DNA of 64,000 nucleotides, from NCBI RefSeq assembly GCF_014651115.1, contig NZ_BMWG01000015.1, forward strand, positions 1-64,000, written 5' to 3'. Source of the DNA: Streptomyces inusitatus (GTDB lineage Bacteria; Actinomycetota; Actinomycetes; Streptomycetales; Streptomycetaceae). This document shows, in pieces, positions 30,679-38,598 of the stretch. Below the pieces are notes generated by a model. That model did not search any database. It saw only the letters and a list, made by a program, of their open reading frames with translations, and was not told the origin of the DNA. Positions within the stretch are counted from its first letter, which is position 1. The number at the start of each line of letters is the position of its first letter. Position numbers and translations under genes: made by a program.

Positions 30679-32250
30679 TCAGAAGCGGATGGCGTCCTGG
30701 ATGAGCGGGGAGGACGGCGTGGTGGTCGCCGACTTGCGGGGGACGGCCGCGGTGCAGGTGGTGTCCTTGGCCGGGAGCTTCCCGGTGGTCAGGTAGGCAG
30801 TGCCGGCCTTGTCCGCGCAGGCGTTCCCGCCGAACAGATAGACCCCGTGGCCCTCACCGTTCTTGACGGTCACCATCTTGGCTCCGCGCAGCGCCTTGCG
30901 CAGGCCCACACCGGTGGAGAGCGGGGTCTGCGAGTCCCACTCGTTCTGGAGGATCAGCGAGGCGACCTTGTTGTCGACCTTGGTCGCGGCCTCGGCGGAC
31001 TTGTTCCAGAACGCGCACGGCTTGATGTTGGACGCGAAGTCGCCGTACAGCGGGTAGCGCGCCTTGTCCCGGACCGCGTCCTTGCGGTACTGCTCGGTAT
31101 CGCGCGACCAGGCCGCGGAGTTGTCGCCGCAGGCGACGGTCCAGAAGACCGACTCGCCGTTGTCGGGCGCCACGGGCTTCCGGAAGGCGGGGCTCGGGGT
31201 CTCCTGGGCCGGGAGGAGACGGCCGGAGGCCTTCTTGCCGGCGGCGGCCTTCTTCAGCTCCACCACGATCGCGGCGGCGCTGCGGACGTCGAAGAACTCG
31301 GCCCGCATGATCTGGCGGATGTCGTCGCCGGTGTACGGCTCGCCCTCGATCACGATCGGCTTGCGGTCGGCCTGCGCGATCAGGTCCCAGAAGGTCTTGC
31401 CGACCTTCGCGGAGGAGTTGCCGAGCTTGTAGACCGAGTCGCGCTCAGCCGTCCACTTCGACCACCGCTGGAACGCGGGCTCGACGCCCTCCGCCCACAC
31501 CTGGATCATGCCGCGCCAGGCGAGCTTGGGGTCGACGGCGCTGTCCAGGATGAAGCGGTCGGTCTGCTTCGGGAACATCTGGGTGTAGACGGCGCCGAGG
31601 TAGGTGCCGTAGGAGTAGCCCAGGTACGAGATCTTCTTCTCGCCGAGGACCGTGCGGATCAGGTCCATGTCACGAGCAGTGTTGCGCGTGGTGATGTGCG
31701 ACAGCTTGTCGCCGGCCTTCTTGCGGCACTTGTCGGCGACGCCCTTGGCCCAGCTGACGTCCTTGGCGAAGGTCTTGGCCTTGTACGGGCGCGGCCAGTT
31801 GGCGTCGCTGTCGGAGAGCCCGCAGCTGATCGCGGAGGACTGGCCGATGCCGCGCGGGGAGAACCCGATGAGGTCGTACCGCTCCTGCACGGACTTGGGC
31901 AGCGCCCCCTTCAGCTCAAGCGGGAGCGTGATGCCGTCGCCGCCCGGGCCGCCGGGGTTGGAGAGCAGCACACCGTGGCGCTTGCCCTTCACGCTCGTCT
32001 TGTAGCGGGATATCGCCACGTCTATCTTCTTGCCGCCGGGATTGGCGTAGCTGAGCGGCGCCTTGATCGTGGCGCACTGGAAGGCGGCCGGGAGATCGGG
32101 GGCGCACCGCTTCCACGAGGGCTTCTGCTGGGCGAGCTTGGCCAGCGGACTCGCCGGTGTCGGGGCGGCGTTCGCGGTGGTGGCGACCGCGGGGGCCAGC
32201 GTCGCCATGACGCTCACCGCCAGCACGGGAACGAGTCGTCGTCTCTGCAT
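30679..32250 (-). CDS. secreted alpha/beta-hydrolase, tripeptidyl aminopeptidase (Slp/Tap-type)
   Basis: 523 residues with a signal peptide (QRRRLVPVLAVSVMATLAPAVATTANA). Catalytic serine in GYSYGTYLG (~214), oxyanion region LLSNPGGPGGDG (~97), Asp in QNEWDSQTP (~440) and His in GEGHGVY (~468). Resembles mycelial tripeptidyl aminopeptidases of Streptomyces that remove tripeptides from secreted precursors. ATG at 32250 follows AAGGAA. Ends with SSPLIQDAIRF, a non-motif tail. Also possible: another prolyl-type exopeptidase. Confidence 0.85.
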   Translation of the reverse strand: MQRRRLVPVLAVSVMATLAPAVATTANAAPTPASPLAKLAQQKPSWKRCAPDLPAAFQCATIKAPLSYANPGGKKIDVAISRYKTSVKGKRHGVLLSNPGGPGGDGITLPLELKGALPKSVQERYDLIGFSPRGIGQSSAISCGLSDSDANWPRPYKAKTFAKDVSWAKGVADKCRKKAGDKLSHITTRNTARDMDLIRTVLGEKKISYLGYSYGTYLGAVYTQMFPKQTDRFILDSAVDPKLAWRGMIQVWAEGVEPAFQRWSKWTAERDSVYKLGNSSAKVGKTFWDLIAQADRKPIVIEGEPYTGDDIRQIMRAEFFDVRSAAAIVVELKKAAAGKKASGRLLPAQETPSPAFRKPVAPDNGESVFWTVACGDNSAAWSRDTEQYRKDAVRDKARYPLYGDFASNIKPCAFWNKSAEAATKVDNKVASLILQNEWDSQTPLSTGVGLRKALRGAKMVTVKNGEGHGVYLFGGNACADKAGTAYLTTGKLPAKDTTCTAAVPRKSATTTPSSPLIQDAIRF

Positions 32251-32701
32251 GAAGTGTTTCCTTAAAGGCAGTTGTGGGCTCAGGGGTGAACCCTGTCGTG
32301 TCCCCGGCCCGGGGGAATCCCCCGTCGGGACAGTCTTGTCTACGTCTCTGGGTGGAGGCGCGGCGGGGGAATCCTTCGCCCGGGGTAGGGGACGCCGTTC
32401 GCCCCGGGCCGGAAACGGCGAACGCTCCCCGGGTCGGCTGTACCGGGGAGCGTTCGGGTGACGGCGGCTGGTCAAGGGGCCGCGGTGTCACGGTGTCACG
32501 GTGTGCTGCGGTGTCGCGGTGCTGCGGTGTGTCGCGGTGCTGCGGTGCGGTGGCGCTTGTCGATGGTGCGGGAGCGGCCCGCCCTCGCGACAGCCCCCGG
32601 CGTGATCATTCACCTGAAGGGGGCCGGTCCGGCGGCCCGGGGAGTATCCGCCGGGATCGGGGGTAGCGCCCGCCCGCGAGAACGCCCGCCCGCACGCACG
32701 C
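32251..32701. other. non-coding region between groEL and the peptidase gene
   Basis: No gene supported. Contains a 14-bp perfect hairpin at 32419-32456 and a short tandem array (32482-32551) of CGGTGTC-like 8-9-nt units (CGCGGTGT, CACGGTGT, CTGCGGTG), about nine degenerate copies. Reading frames over the array exist by chance. Confidence 0.6.
32419..32456. terminator. perfect hairpin upstream of the peptidase gene
   Basis: CGAACGCTCCCCGG and complement, 14 bp, 10-nt loop. It is in addition to the groEL terminator, so it may be a second terminator or a regulatory structure. Confidence 0.55.
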
Positions 32702-32741
32702 CGAAGGGCGGCACCCCCTGGGAGAGGGGTGCCGCCCTTCG
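32702..32741 (-). terminator. groEL terminator
   Basis: Perfect 16-bp stem CGAAGGGCGGCACCCC with complement and 8-nt loop, 30 nt beyond the groEL stop on the minus strand. Confidence 0.85.
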
Positions 32742-32771
32742 CACTGCTGGAGCAGCTGATCCGACGAGGGA

Positions 32772-34397
32772 TCAGAAGTCCATGTCACCGCCCGGCATGC
32801 CGCCCGGAGCGCCGCCCGCGGCGGCCTTCTCCGGCTTGTCGGCGATGACGGCCTCGGTGGTCAGGAACAGCGCCGCGATGGAGGCCGCGTTCTGCAGAGC
32901 AGAGCGGGTCACCTTCGCGGGGTCGATGATGCCCTCGGCGATCATGTCGACGTACTCGCCGGTCGCGGCGTTCAGACCGTGACCGATGGGCAGGTTGCGC
33001 ACCTTCTCGACGATGACGCCGCCCTCAAGACCGCCGTTGACGGCGATCTGCTTCAGCGGGGCCTCCAGGGCGAGACGCACGGCGTTGGCGCCGGTCGCCT
33101 CGTCGCCTTCGAGGTCCAGCTTCTCGAAGACCGAGGAAGCCTGGATCAGGGCCACGCCGCCGCCGGCGACGATGCCCTCCTCGACGGCCGCCTTCGCGTT
33201 GCGAACGGCGTCCTCGATGCGGTGCTTGCGCTCCTTGAGCTCGACCTCGGTCGCGGCGCCGGCCTTGATGACGGCCACGCCGCCGGCCAGCTTCGCGAGG
33301 CGCTCCTGGAGCTTCTCGCGGTCGTAGTCCGAGTCGGAGTTCTCGATCTCGGCGCGGATCTGGTTGACCCGGCCGGCGACCTGGTCGCTGTCACCGGAGC
33401 CGTCGACGATGGTCGTCTCGTCCTTGGTGATGACGACCTTGCGGGCGCGGCCCAGCAGGTCGAGACCGGCGTTCTCCAGCTTGAGGCCGACCTCCTCGGA
33501 GATGACCGTGCCGCCCGTGAGGATGGCGATGTCGTTCAGCATGGCCTTGCGGCGGTCGCCGAAGCCCGGGGCCTTGACGGCGACGGACTTGAAGGTGCCG
33601 CGGATCTTGTTCACGACCAGCGTCGACAGAGCCTCGCCCTCGACGTCCTCGGCGATGATCAGCAGGGGCTTGCCCGACTGCATGACCTTCTCCAGCAGCG
33701 GAAGGAGGTCCTTCACGTTGCCGACCTTGGAGTTCACGATCAGGATGTACGGGTCGTCCAGGGACGCCTCCATACGCTCCATGTCGGTGGCGAAGTACGC
33801 CGAGATGTAGCCCTTGTCGAAGCGCATGCCCTCGGTGAGCTCCAGCTCCAGACCGAAGGTCTGGGACTCCTCGACCGTGATGACGCCTTCCTTGCCGACC
33901 TTGTCCATCGCCTCGGCGATGAGCTCGCCGATCTGGGTGTCGGCGGCGGAGATGGAGGCGGTGGAGGCGATCTGCTCCTTGGTCTCCACGTCCTTGGCCT
34001 GCTCCAGCAGGGCGCCGGAGACGGCCTCGACGGCCTTCTCGATGCCGCGCTTGAGGGCCATCGGGTTGGCGCCGGCCGCCACGTTGCGCAGGCCCTCGCG
34101 GACGAGCGCCTGGGCGAGAACGGTCGCGGTGGTGGTTCCGTCGCCGGCGACGTCGTCCGTCTTCTTGGCGACTTCCTTGACCAGCTCGGCGCCGATCTTC
34201 TCGTACGGGTCTTCGAGCTCGATCTCCTTGGCGATGGAAACACCATCGTTGGTGATCGTGGGCGCGCCCCACTTCTTCTCAAGGACGACGTTGCGGCCCT
34301 TGGGACCGAGGGTGACCTTGACGGCGTCGGCGAGCTGGTTCATACCGCGCTCAAGGCCGCGCCGCGCCTCCTCGTCGAACGCGATGATCTTTGCCAT
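32772..34397 (-). CDS. groEL: chaperonin GroEL (groEL2-type, without groES)
   Basis: 541 residues, full-length GroEL: GPKGRNVVLEKKWGAP, the ATP-binding GDGTTTATVLAQ (~86), VEEGIVAGGGVALIQA, and the C-terminal GGM tail GGAPGGMPGGDMDF rather than the His-rich tail of groEL1-type copies. Forms the double-ring folding machine. No groES is adjacent, as for the second groEL of streptomycetes. ATG at 34397 follows GGAGG. Two CIRCE operators and an overlapping promoter lie ~130-190 bp upstream, pointing to HrcA repression. Confidence 0.95.
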   Translation of the reverse strand: MAKIIAFDEEARRGLERGMNQLADAVKVTLGPKGRNVVLEKKWGAPTITNDGVSIAKEIELEDPYEKIGAELVKEVAKKTDDVAGDGTTTATVLAQALVREGLRNVAAGANPMALKRGIEKAVEAVSGALLEQAKDVETKEQIASTASISAADTQIGELIAEAMDKVGKEGVITVEESQTFGLELELTEGMRFDKGYISAYFATDMERMEASLDDPYILIVNSKVGNVKDLLPLLEKVMQSGKPLLIIAEDVEGEALSTLVVNKIRGTFKSVAVKAPGFGDRRKAMLNDIAILTGGTVISEEVGLKLENAGLDLLGRARKVVITKDETTIVDGSGDSDQVAGRVNQIRAEIENSDSDYDREKLQERLAKLAGGVAVIKAGAATEVELKERKHRIEDAVRNAKAAVEEGIVAGGGVALIQASSVFEKLDLEGDEATGANAVRLALEAPLKQIAVNGGLEGGVIVEKVRNLPIGHGLNAATGEYVDMIAEGIIDPAKVTRSALQNAASIAALFLTTEAVIADKPEKAAAGGAPGGMPGGDMDF

Positions 34398-34525
34398 GTG
34401 AAGTGTCCTCCACGGACTGGTGGGAAGCTCTGGCCGGACCGCGTCGGCGCCCGCGACGGACGGTCCGCGCGCCGTGTGGTTCTCTGCCCCACAGGCCTGC
34501 GGACCTCACCTGCTCGGTCCATGTT

Positions 34526-34552
34526 CTGTCACTCTCACTAGGAGAGTGCTAA
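34526..34552 (-). promoter_or_regulatory. CIRCE operator 1 (one degenerate arm)
   Basis: CTGTCACTC-N9-GAGTGCTAA: right arm matches the CIRCE consensus perfectly, left arm 6 of 9. Lies at the expected transcription start. Target of the HrcA repressor. Confidence 0.8.
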
Positions 34553-34558
34553 CGCCAA

Positions 34559-34587
34559 TGATTAGCACTCGCCCCTGCCGAGTGCAA
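34559..34587 (-). promoter_or_regulatory. groEL promoter (-35 TTGCAC, -10 TAATCA)
   Basis: On the minus strand TTGCAC (34582-34587) and TAATCA (34559-34564) are separated by exactly 17 bp and sit within CIRCE operator 2. Confidence 0.7.
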
Positions 34588-34588
34588 G
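34562..34588 (-). promoter_or_regulatory. CIRCE operator 2
   Basis: TTAGCACTC-N9-GAGTGCAAG: first arm perfect, second 7 of 9. It is spaced 9 bp from operator 1, so four half-sites recur every 18 bp. Confidence 0.85.
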
Positions 34589-34681
34589 CGCCTTCGGGAG
34601 AACCGGCCCCCCGGGGAGGACCCCGGAGCCGCCCCCGGCCCGGGCCGCGCAAGGCCCCCGGGGCACGCGGGCCCGCCCGTA

Positions 34682-34734
34682 CACGCGTGTGGGGTCCGCA
34701 CCCCGTTTCCGGGGATGCGGACCCCACACGCGTG
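34682..34734. terminator. long terminator after the cold-shock gene
   Basis: Outer arms of 19 perfect bp (CACGCGTGTGGGGTCCGCA and complement), an inner 5-bp CCCCG/CGGGG stem, one bulged A. Separates the csp gene from the groEL promoter. Confidence 0.8.
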
Positions 34735-34791
34735 AACGCGTCGGTGGCCGATCGCGTCGCAGGTGTCGCAGGTCTGGCTCGGATCGCGGAA

Positions 34792-34995
34792 TCAGACCGC
34801 GAGCTTCACCATGTCCGCCTGCGGACCCTTCTGTCCCTGCGAGATTTCGAACTCGACTCGCTGACCCTCCTCCAGGGTGCGGTATCCGTCCATCTGGATC
34901 GCGCTGTAGTGGACGAATACATCCGCACCACCGTCGACCGCGATGAAGCCATACCCCTTCTCCGCGTTGAACCACTTGACGGTGCCCTGAGCCAT
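34792..34995 (-). CDS. CspA-family cold-shock protein
   Basis: 67 residues: the complete cold-shock domain with RNP1 KGYGFIAVDG and RNP2 VFVHYSAI. Binds single-stranded RNA/DNA as an RNA chaperone. ATG at 34995 follows GGGGAG. A long AT-richer leader (35000-35380) precedes it, as is usual for cold-shock genes. Confidence 0.93.
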   Translation of the reverse strand: MAQGTVKWFNAEKGYGFIAVDGGADVFVHYSAIQMDGYRTLEEGQRVEFEISQGQKGPQADMVKLAV

Positions 34996-35380
34996 GCCTA
35001 ACTCCCCTATTACTGGCCCTTGCGCAGGACCGCACCTCGCGGACCCGGGTCAGATCTCACCCGCCGTGAGCCGTCCTCCAGGTGCGGAGGGAGACTCTGC
35101 GGATGTGCGCCGGAACGCGTCGACCGCGGCTGAATGTATCGGCCCAACTGCCCTCTGCAACAGGTCAATCGGACGAGAAATCCGGGCACGGCGGATCGGC
35201 GAATTAGCCTGAATTCACAAGGTTGTGGGGCAAGTCGGGCCCGGCAAAGAAGACTTAAGCGGCAAATCAATCGCACACATTGGCTGCTTCTTATCGCGCG
35301 GGGGCGCATTCTCGTATGCCGAGAAGCGCGGCCGGCCGCGGGACATTCCCCAACTGTAGCGCCTTCAATCCTGCGGAATT
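34996..35380 (-). other. long leader/promoter region of the cold-shock gene
   Basis: About 385 bp without a supported gene, lower in GC than neighbours. It probably contains the csp promoter and 5' leader. Reading frames on either strand here show no coding bias. Confidence 0.5.
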
Positions 35381-35410
35381 GCCCCCTCCGTTTATTTCGA
35401 CGGAGAGGGC
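35381..35410 (-). terminator. terminator of the thrC-cysO operon
   Basis: GCCCCCTCCGT pairs with ACGGAGAGGGC (one internal mismatch), AT-rich 8-nt loop, 42 nt beyond the stop at 35453. Confidence 0.65.
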
Positions 35411-35452
35411 AACCGGTGTGGCGCGGGGCGGGTCCGGGAGGGACCCCGGGGA

Positions 35453-35728
35453 TCAGCCTCCGGCGACCGCCGGAATGATCGAGATTCCGGCGCCGTCCGG
35501 CGTCACGGTGTCGAGACCCTGTTCAAAACGGACGTCGTCGTCATTGACGTACACATTCACGAACCGGCGCAGCTTGCCGCTCTCGTCCAGGACGCGCGCG
35601 GCGATCCCCGAGTGCTTGCGCTCCAGGTCCGCGATCACCTCGGAGAGGGTGGCGCCCTCGGCCGCCACCTCGGCCTGGCCGCCGGTGTAGGTGCGCAGAA
35701 TGGTGGGGATTCGTACGTTGACGCTCAT
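35453..35728 (-). CDS. CysO-like MoaD/ThiS-family sulfur carrier protein
   Basis: 91 residues: ubiquitin-like fold (VNVRIPTILRTYTGGQ, RRFVNVYVNDDDVRF, DTVTPDGAGISIIPAVA) ending in GG, the C-terminal glycines that become a thiocarboxylate. Closely resembles mycobacterial CysO, the sulfur donor to CysM-type cysteine synthase. Twenty bp downstream of thrC in the same direction. No Mec-type protease or CysM gene is in the window. Confidence 0.88.
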   Translation of the reverse strand: MSVNVRIPTILRTYTGGQAEVAAEGATLSEVIADLERKHSGIAARVLDESGKLRRFVNVYVNDDDVRFEQGLDTVTPDGAGISIIPAVAGG

Positions 35729-35748
35729 TTTCAGCTCTCCCAGGGGTT

Positions 35749-37038
35749 TCAGTGGGCCAGGCCGGCGTCGCGGAACGCGTCCAGGCTGGGGCGGATGGTC
35801 GCGGTGGGGCCGCTGGTCGGGGCGACCGCGTCCAGGGTCTTGAGACCGTCGCCGGTGTTGAGGACGACCGTGGTCAGCGCCGGGTCGAGCAGACCGGCTT
35901 CGAGCAGCTTGCGGGTCACACCCACGGTCACCCCGCCGGCGGTCTCCGCGAAGATGCCCTCGGTACGGGCCAGCAGCTTGATCGAGTCCACGATCTCCGC
36001 GTCGGTGACGTCCTCGACCGCTCCGCCGGTGCGGCGGGCGATGTCCAGGACGTACGGCCCGTCGGCCGGGTTGCCGATCGCCAGAGACTTGGCGATGGTG
36101 TCCGGCTTCACCGGGCGCACCACGTCGTGTCCGGCCTTGAAGGCCGCCGAGACCGGCGAGCAGCCCTCGGCCTGGGCCCCGAAGATCTTGTACGGCCGGT
36201 CCTCGACCAGGCCCAGCTTGATCAGCTCCTGGAGCCCCTTGTCGATCTTGGTGAGCTGAGAGCCGGAGGCGATCGGGATCACGATCTGATCGGGCAGCCG
36301 CCAGCCGAGCTGCTCGCAGATCTCGTACGCGAGCGTCTTGGAACCCTCGCCGTAGTACGGGCGCAGGTTGACGTTGACGAAGCCCCAGCCCTCGCCGAGC
36401 GGGTCGCCGATCAGCTCGGAGCAGAAACGATTCACATCGTCGTAATTGCCCTCGATGCCGACCAGCTCACCGCCGTAGACCGCGGCCATGACGACCTTGC
36501 CCTGCTCCAGGTCGTGCGGGATGAACACGCAGGAGCGGAAGCCCGCCCGCGCGGCGGCCGCGCCGACCGCGCCGGCCAGATTGCCGGTGGAGGAGCAGGA
36601 GAGGGTGGTGAAACCGAAGGCGCGGGCGGCCTCGACGGCGATCGCGACGACCCGGTCCTTGAAGGAGTGGGTCGGGTTGCCGGAGTCGTCCTTGACGAAC
36701 AGGCCGCCGGTGACGCCCAGTTCACGGGCGAGGTTGTCGGCCTTGACCAGCTTGGTGAAACCGGGGTTCAGATTCGGCTTGCCGGCCACGTCCGCGGGGA
36801 CGGGCAGCAGCGGGGCGTAGCGCCAGATGTTCTCCGGGCCGGCCTCGATCCGGGCGCGCAGCGCCTCGGGGTCTTCGGCGGGGAGGTCGTAGGCGACTTC
36901 CAGGGGGCCGAAACAGGAGGAACAGGCGAAGATCGGGCCCAGTTCGAAACGCTCACCGCACTCGCGACACGACAGCGCTGCGGCCGGTCCGAGATCGACA
37001 GGGGTGACGGGGGTGGTTGCGACGGTCTGCACAGCCAT
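35749..37038 (-). CDS. thrC: threonine synthase
   Basis: 429 residues. PLP enzyme of fold type II: Lys in NPTHSFKDRVVA (~117), phosphate loop SSTGNLAGAVGAAAARAG, and a zinc-ribbon-like N-terminus (CRECGERFEL, FACSSCFG). Converts O-phosphohomoserine to threonine, the branch point against methionine synthesis. ATG at 37038; the ribosome site AAAGGG is close to the P1 stem of a SAM riboswitch (37057-37201), so translation or early transcription is probably controlled by SAM. Followed by the CysO-like gene. Confidence 0.93.
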   Translation of the reverse strand: MAVQTVATTPVTPVDLGPAAALSCRECGERFELGPIFACSSCFGPLEVAYDLPAEDPEALRARIEAGPENIWRYAPLLPVPADVAGKPNLNPGFTKLVKADNLARELGVTGGLFVKDDSGNPTHSFKDRVVAIAVEAARAFGFTTLSCSSTGNLAGAVGAAAARAGFRSCVFIPHDLEQGKVVMAAVYGGELVGIEGNYDDVNRFCSELIGDPLGEGWGFVNVNLRPYYGEGSKTLAYEICEQLGWRLPDQIVIPIASGSQLTKIDKGLQELIKLGLVEDRPYKIFGAQAEGCSPVSAAFKAGHDVVRPVKPDTIAKSLAIGNPADGPYVLDIARRTGGAVEDVTDAEIVDSIKLLARTEGIFAETAGGVTVGVTRKLLEAGLLDPALTTVVLNTGDGLKTLDAVAPTSGPTATIRPSLDAFRDAGLAH

Positions 37039-37056
37039 GGAGGGAGGCCCTTTCTC

Positions 37057-37201
37057 CTCATCTTTCCCATGGCGAGGCTCGCCATGAGACGGATTTGGCA
37101 CCTTCCCGAGCCGGGAGCCTCATGCGCTGAACAGCGACTGAGACCGGCTGGAGGGTTGCCGGGGCTTCAACGGGCCGTATCCCTCTGCCCCTCTGGATGA
37201 G
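37057..37201 (-). ncRNA. SAM riboswitch (S-box/SAM-I clan) upstream of thrC
   Basis: Minus strand: P1 CTCATC (37196-37201) pairs with GATGAG (37057-37062). Between are the conserved blocks GGCCCGTTGAAGCCCCGGCA with ACC after it, and GGTGCCAAATCC, the S-box core and P4 junction. P1's 3' strand abuts the GAGGAGAAAGGG stretch serving as ribosome site, so SAM binding would hide it. Confidence 0.88.
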
Positions 37202-37347
37202 CGGTATTCGATTGTGTAACGCGGGAACGACCCCGACATGCGACGGGCGTCCGCGTTGTTCAAGACTGTAACCGAAGGCATGGACGGTTGAGATAGTCGT
37301 CCGCACCGCGAGATGCGTCACAGGGCTGCTGTGGGGAGTGGGTACAC

Positions 37348-38292
37348 GTGCTCGATGAAGTGGAGCACTGGCTGACCGGGCGGACCTGGAAGGCCGCCGA
37401 CCGGCCGCTGCACCGGCTGCTGGCGGCCAAGCGAGCGACCTCGGCGACGGTCAGCGTCGTGCTGCCCGCGCTCAACGAGGAGGCGACCGTCGGGGACATC
37501 GTCACCGTGATCCGCAGGGAGCTGATGGAGACCGCCCCGCTCGTCGACGAACTGGTGGTGATCGACTCCGGCTCCACCGACCGCACCGCCGCGATCGCGG
37601 CCGCCGCCGGGGCGCGGGTGGTGCACCGGGACGCGATCCTGCCCCGGCTGCCGGCGCTGCCCGGCAAGGGCGAGGTGCTGTGGCGGTCGCTGATGGTGAC
37701 CGGCGGTGACATCGTGTGCTTCGTCGACGCCGATCTTCGGGACTTCTCCGCCGACTTCGTCTCCGGGATCGTCGGGCCGCTGCTCACCGACCCGGGGATC
37801 GACTTCGTCAAGGCGATGTACGACCGCCCGCTGGACGACGCCCCGGGGCAGGGCGGCCGGGTCACCGAGCTGGTGGCCCGCCCGCTGCTCAATCTGCACT
37901 GGCCCCGGCTGGCCGGCTTCGTCCAGCCGCTGGGCGGCGAGTACGCGGCCCGCCGCTCCCTCCTGGAGGCGCTGCCCTTCCCGGTCGGGTACGGGGTCGA
38001 GCTGGGCCTGCTGGTCGACGCCCTGCGCGCGGTGGGCCTGGACGCCCTCGCCCAGGTCGACGTGGGCTCCCGCAAACACCGCCACCAGGACGCCCGGGCC
38101 CTCGGCCGGATGGCCGCGGCGATCTACCGCACCGCCCAGCTCAGACTGGAGCGCGGCCAGCTGGTACGGCCGTCGCTGACCCAGTTCGAGCGCGGCGCGG
38201 ACGGTTTTGTCCCGCGGACCCACCCGGTGGACACCGAGGAGCGGCCCCCGATGCGGGAGATCCGCGAGTACGCGGCGCGTCGGGCGGCCTGA
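37348..38292 (+). CDS. gpgS: glucosyl-3-phosphoglycerate synthase (GT81 family)
   Basis: 314 residues of GT-A fold: VSVVLPALNEEATVGDIV (~35-52), LVVIDSGSTDRTAAIA (nucleotide/metal region) and CFVDADLRDF (DxD-like metal site ~130), GGEYAARRSLLEALPFPVGYG, and an HRHQD late motif. Matches GpgS, which moves glucose from UDP- or ADP-glucose to 3-phosphoglycerate, first step to glucosylglycerate and polymethylated glucose lipopolysaccharides. GTG at 37348. A GpgP phosphatase is not recognised nearby. Confidence 0.85.
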   Translation: MLDEVEHWLTGRTWKAADRPLHRLLAAKRATSATVSVVLPALNEEATVGDIVTVIRRELMETAPLVDELVVIDSGSTDRTAAIAAAAGARVVHRDAILPRLPALPGKGEVLWRSLMVTGGDIVCFVDADLRDFSADFVSGIVGPLLTDPGIDFVKAMYDRPLDDAPGQGGRVTELVARPLLNLHWPRLAGFVQPLGGEYAARRSLLEALPFPVGYGVELGLLVDALRAVGLDALAQVDVGSRKHRHQDARALGRMAAAIYRTAQLRLERGQLVRPSLTQFERGADGFVPRTHPVDTEERPPMREIREYAARRAA

Positions 38293-38321
38293 GCCCCGCC
38301 CGCCGGTCGAACATCCTATGT

Positions 38322-38447
38322 ATGAACTTCGCCCGTCATGTCCTGATGTCGGCCGAGCGGCTCTGGCTGCTCGGCGGACTCGTCCTCAGCCTCGCCGCCG
38401 CCGCGGCCGTCGCCCTCGCCGCCGGGCGCGGCCGCCGGGGCGACTGA
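38322..38447 (+). CDS. possible 41-residue single-helix membrane peptide
   Basis: MNFARHVLMSAERLWLLGGL then LVLSLAAAAAVALAAG and basic GRGRRGD: a single transmembrane segment with positive end. ATG without a clear ribosome site. Located in the 306-bp gap between gpgS and otsA, which otherwise shows no gene. Could be chance, since Ala/Leu-rich frames are common at this GC. Confidence 0.3.
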   Translation: MNFARHVLMSAERLWLLGGLVLSLAAAAAVALAAGRGRRGD

Positions 38448-38598
38448 CCGGTGCCGGGCGCGGCGGGCAGGCGGATCCCGTCGGCGGGACTCTCCACGGG
38501 AGGGCCACCGGCCCCGCACCACCGGCCCCGCACCCCGGCACTGTCCCGGCCCGCGCACACACGTTTGAGAACTCACCCGGCGGGCTAGGTTTCGCGAC

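Noticed and set aside
32482..32551. CRISPR-like short repeats
   Set aside because: Units of 8-9 nt without spacers and degenerate; simple sequence array, not CRISPR. No CRISPR array or cas gene was seen in the window.
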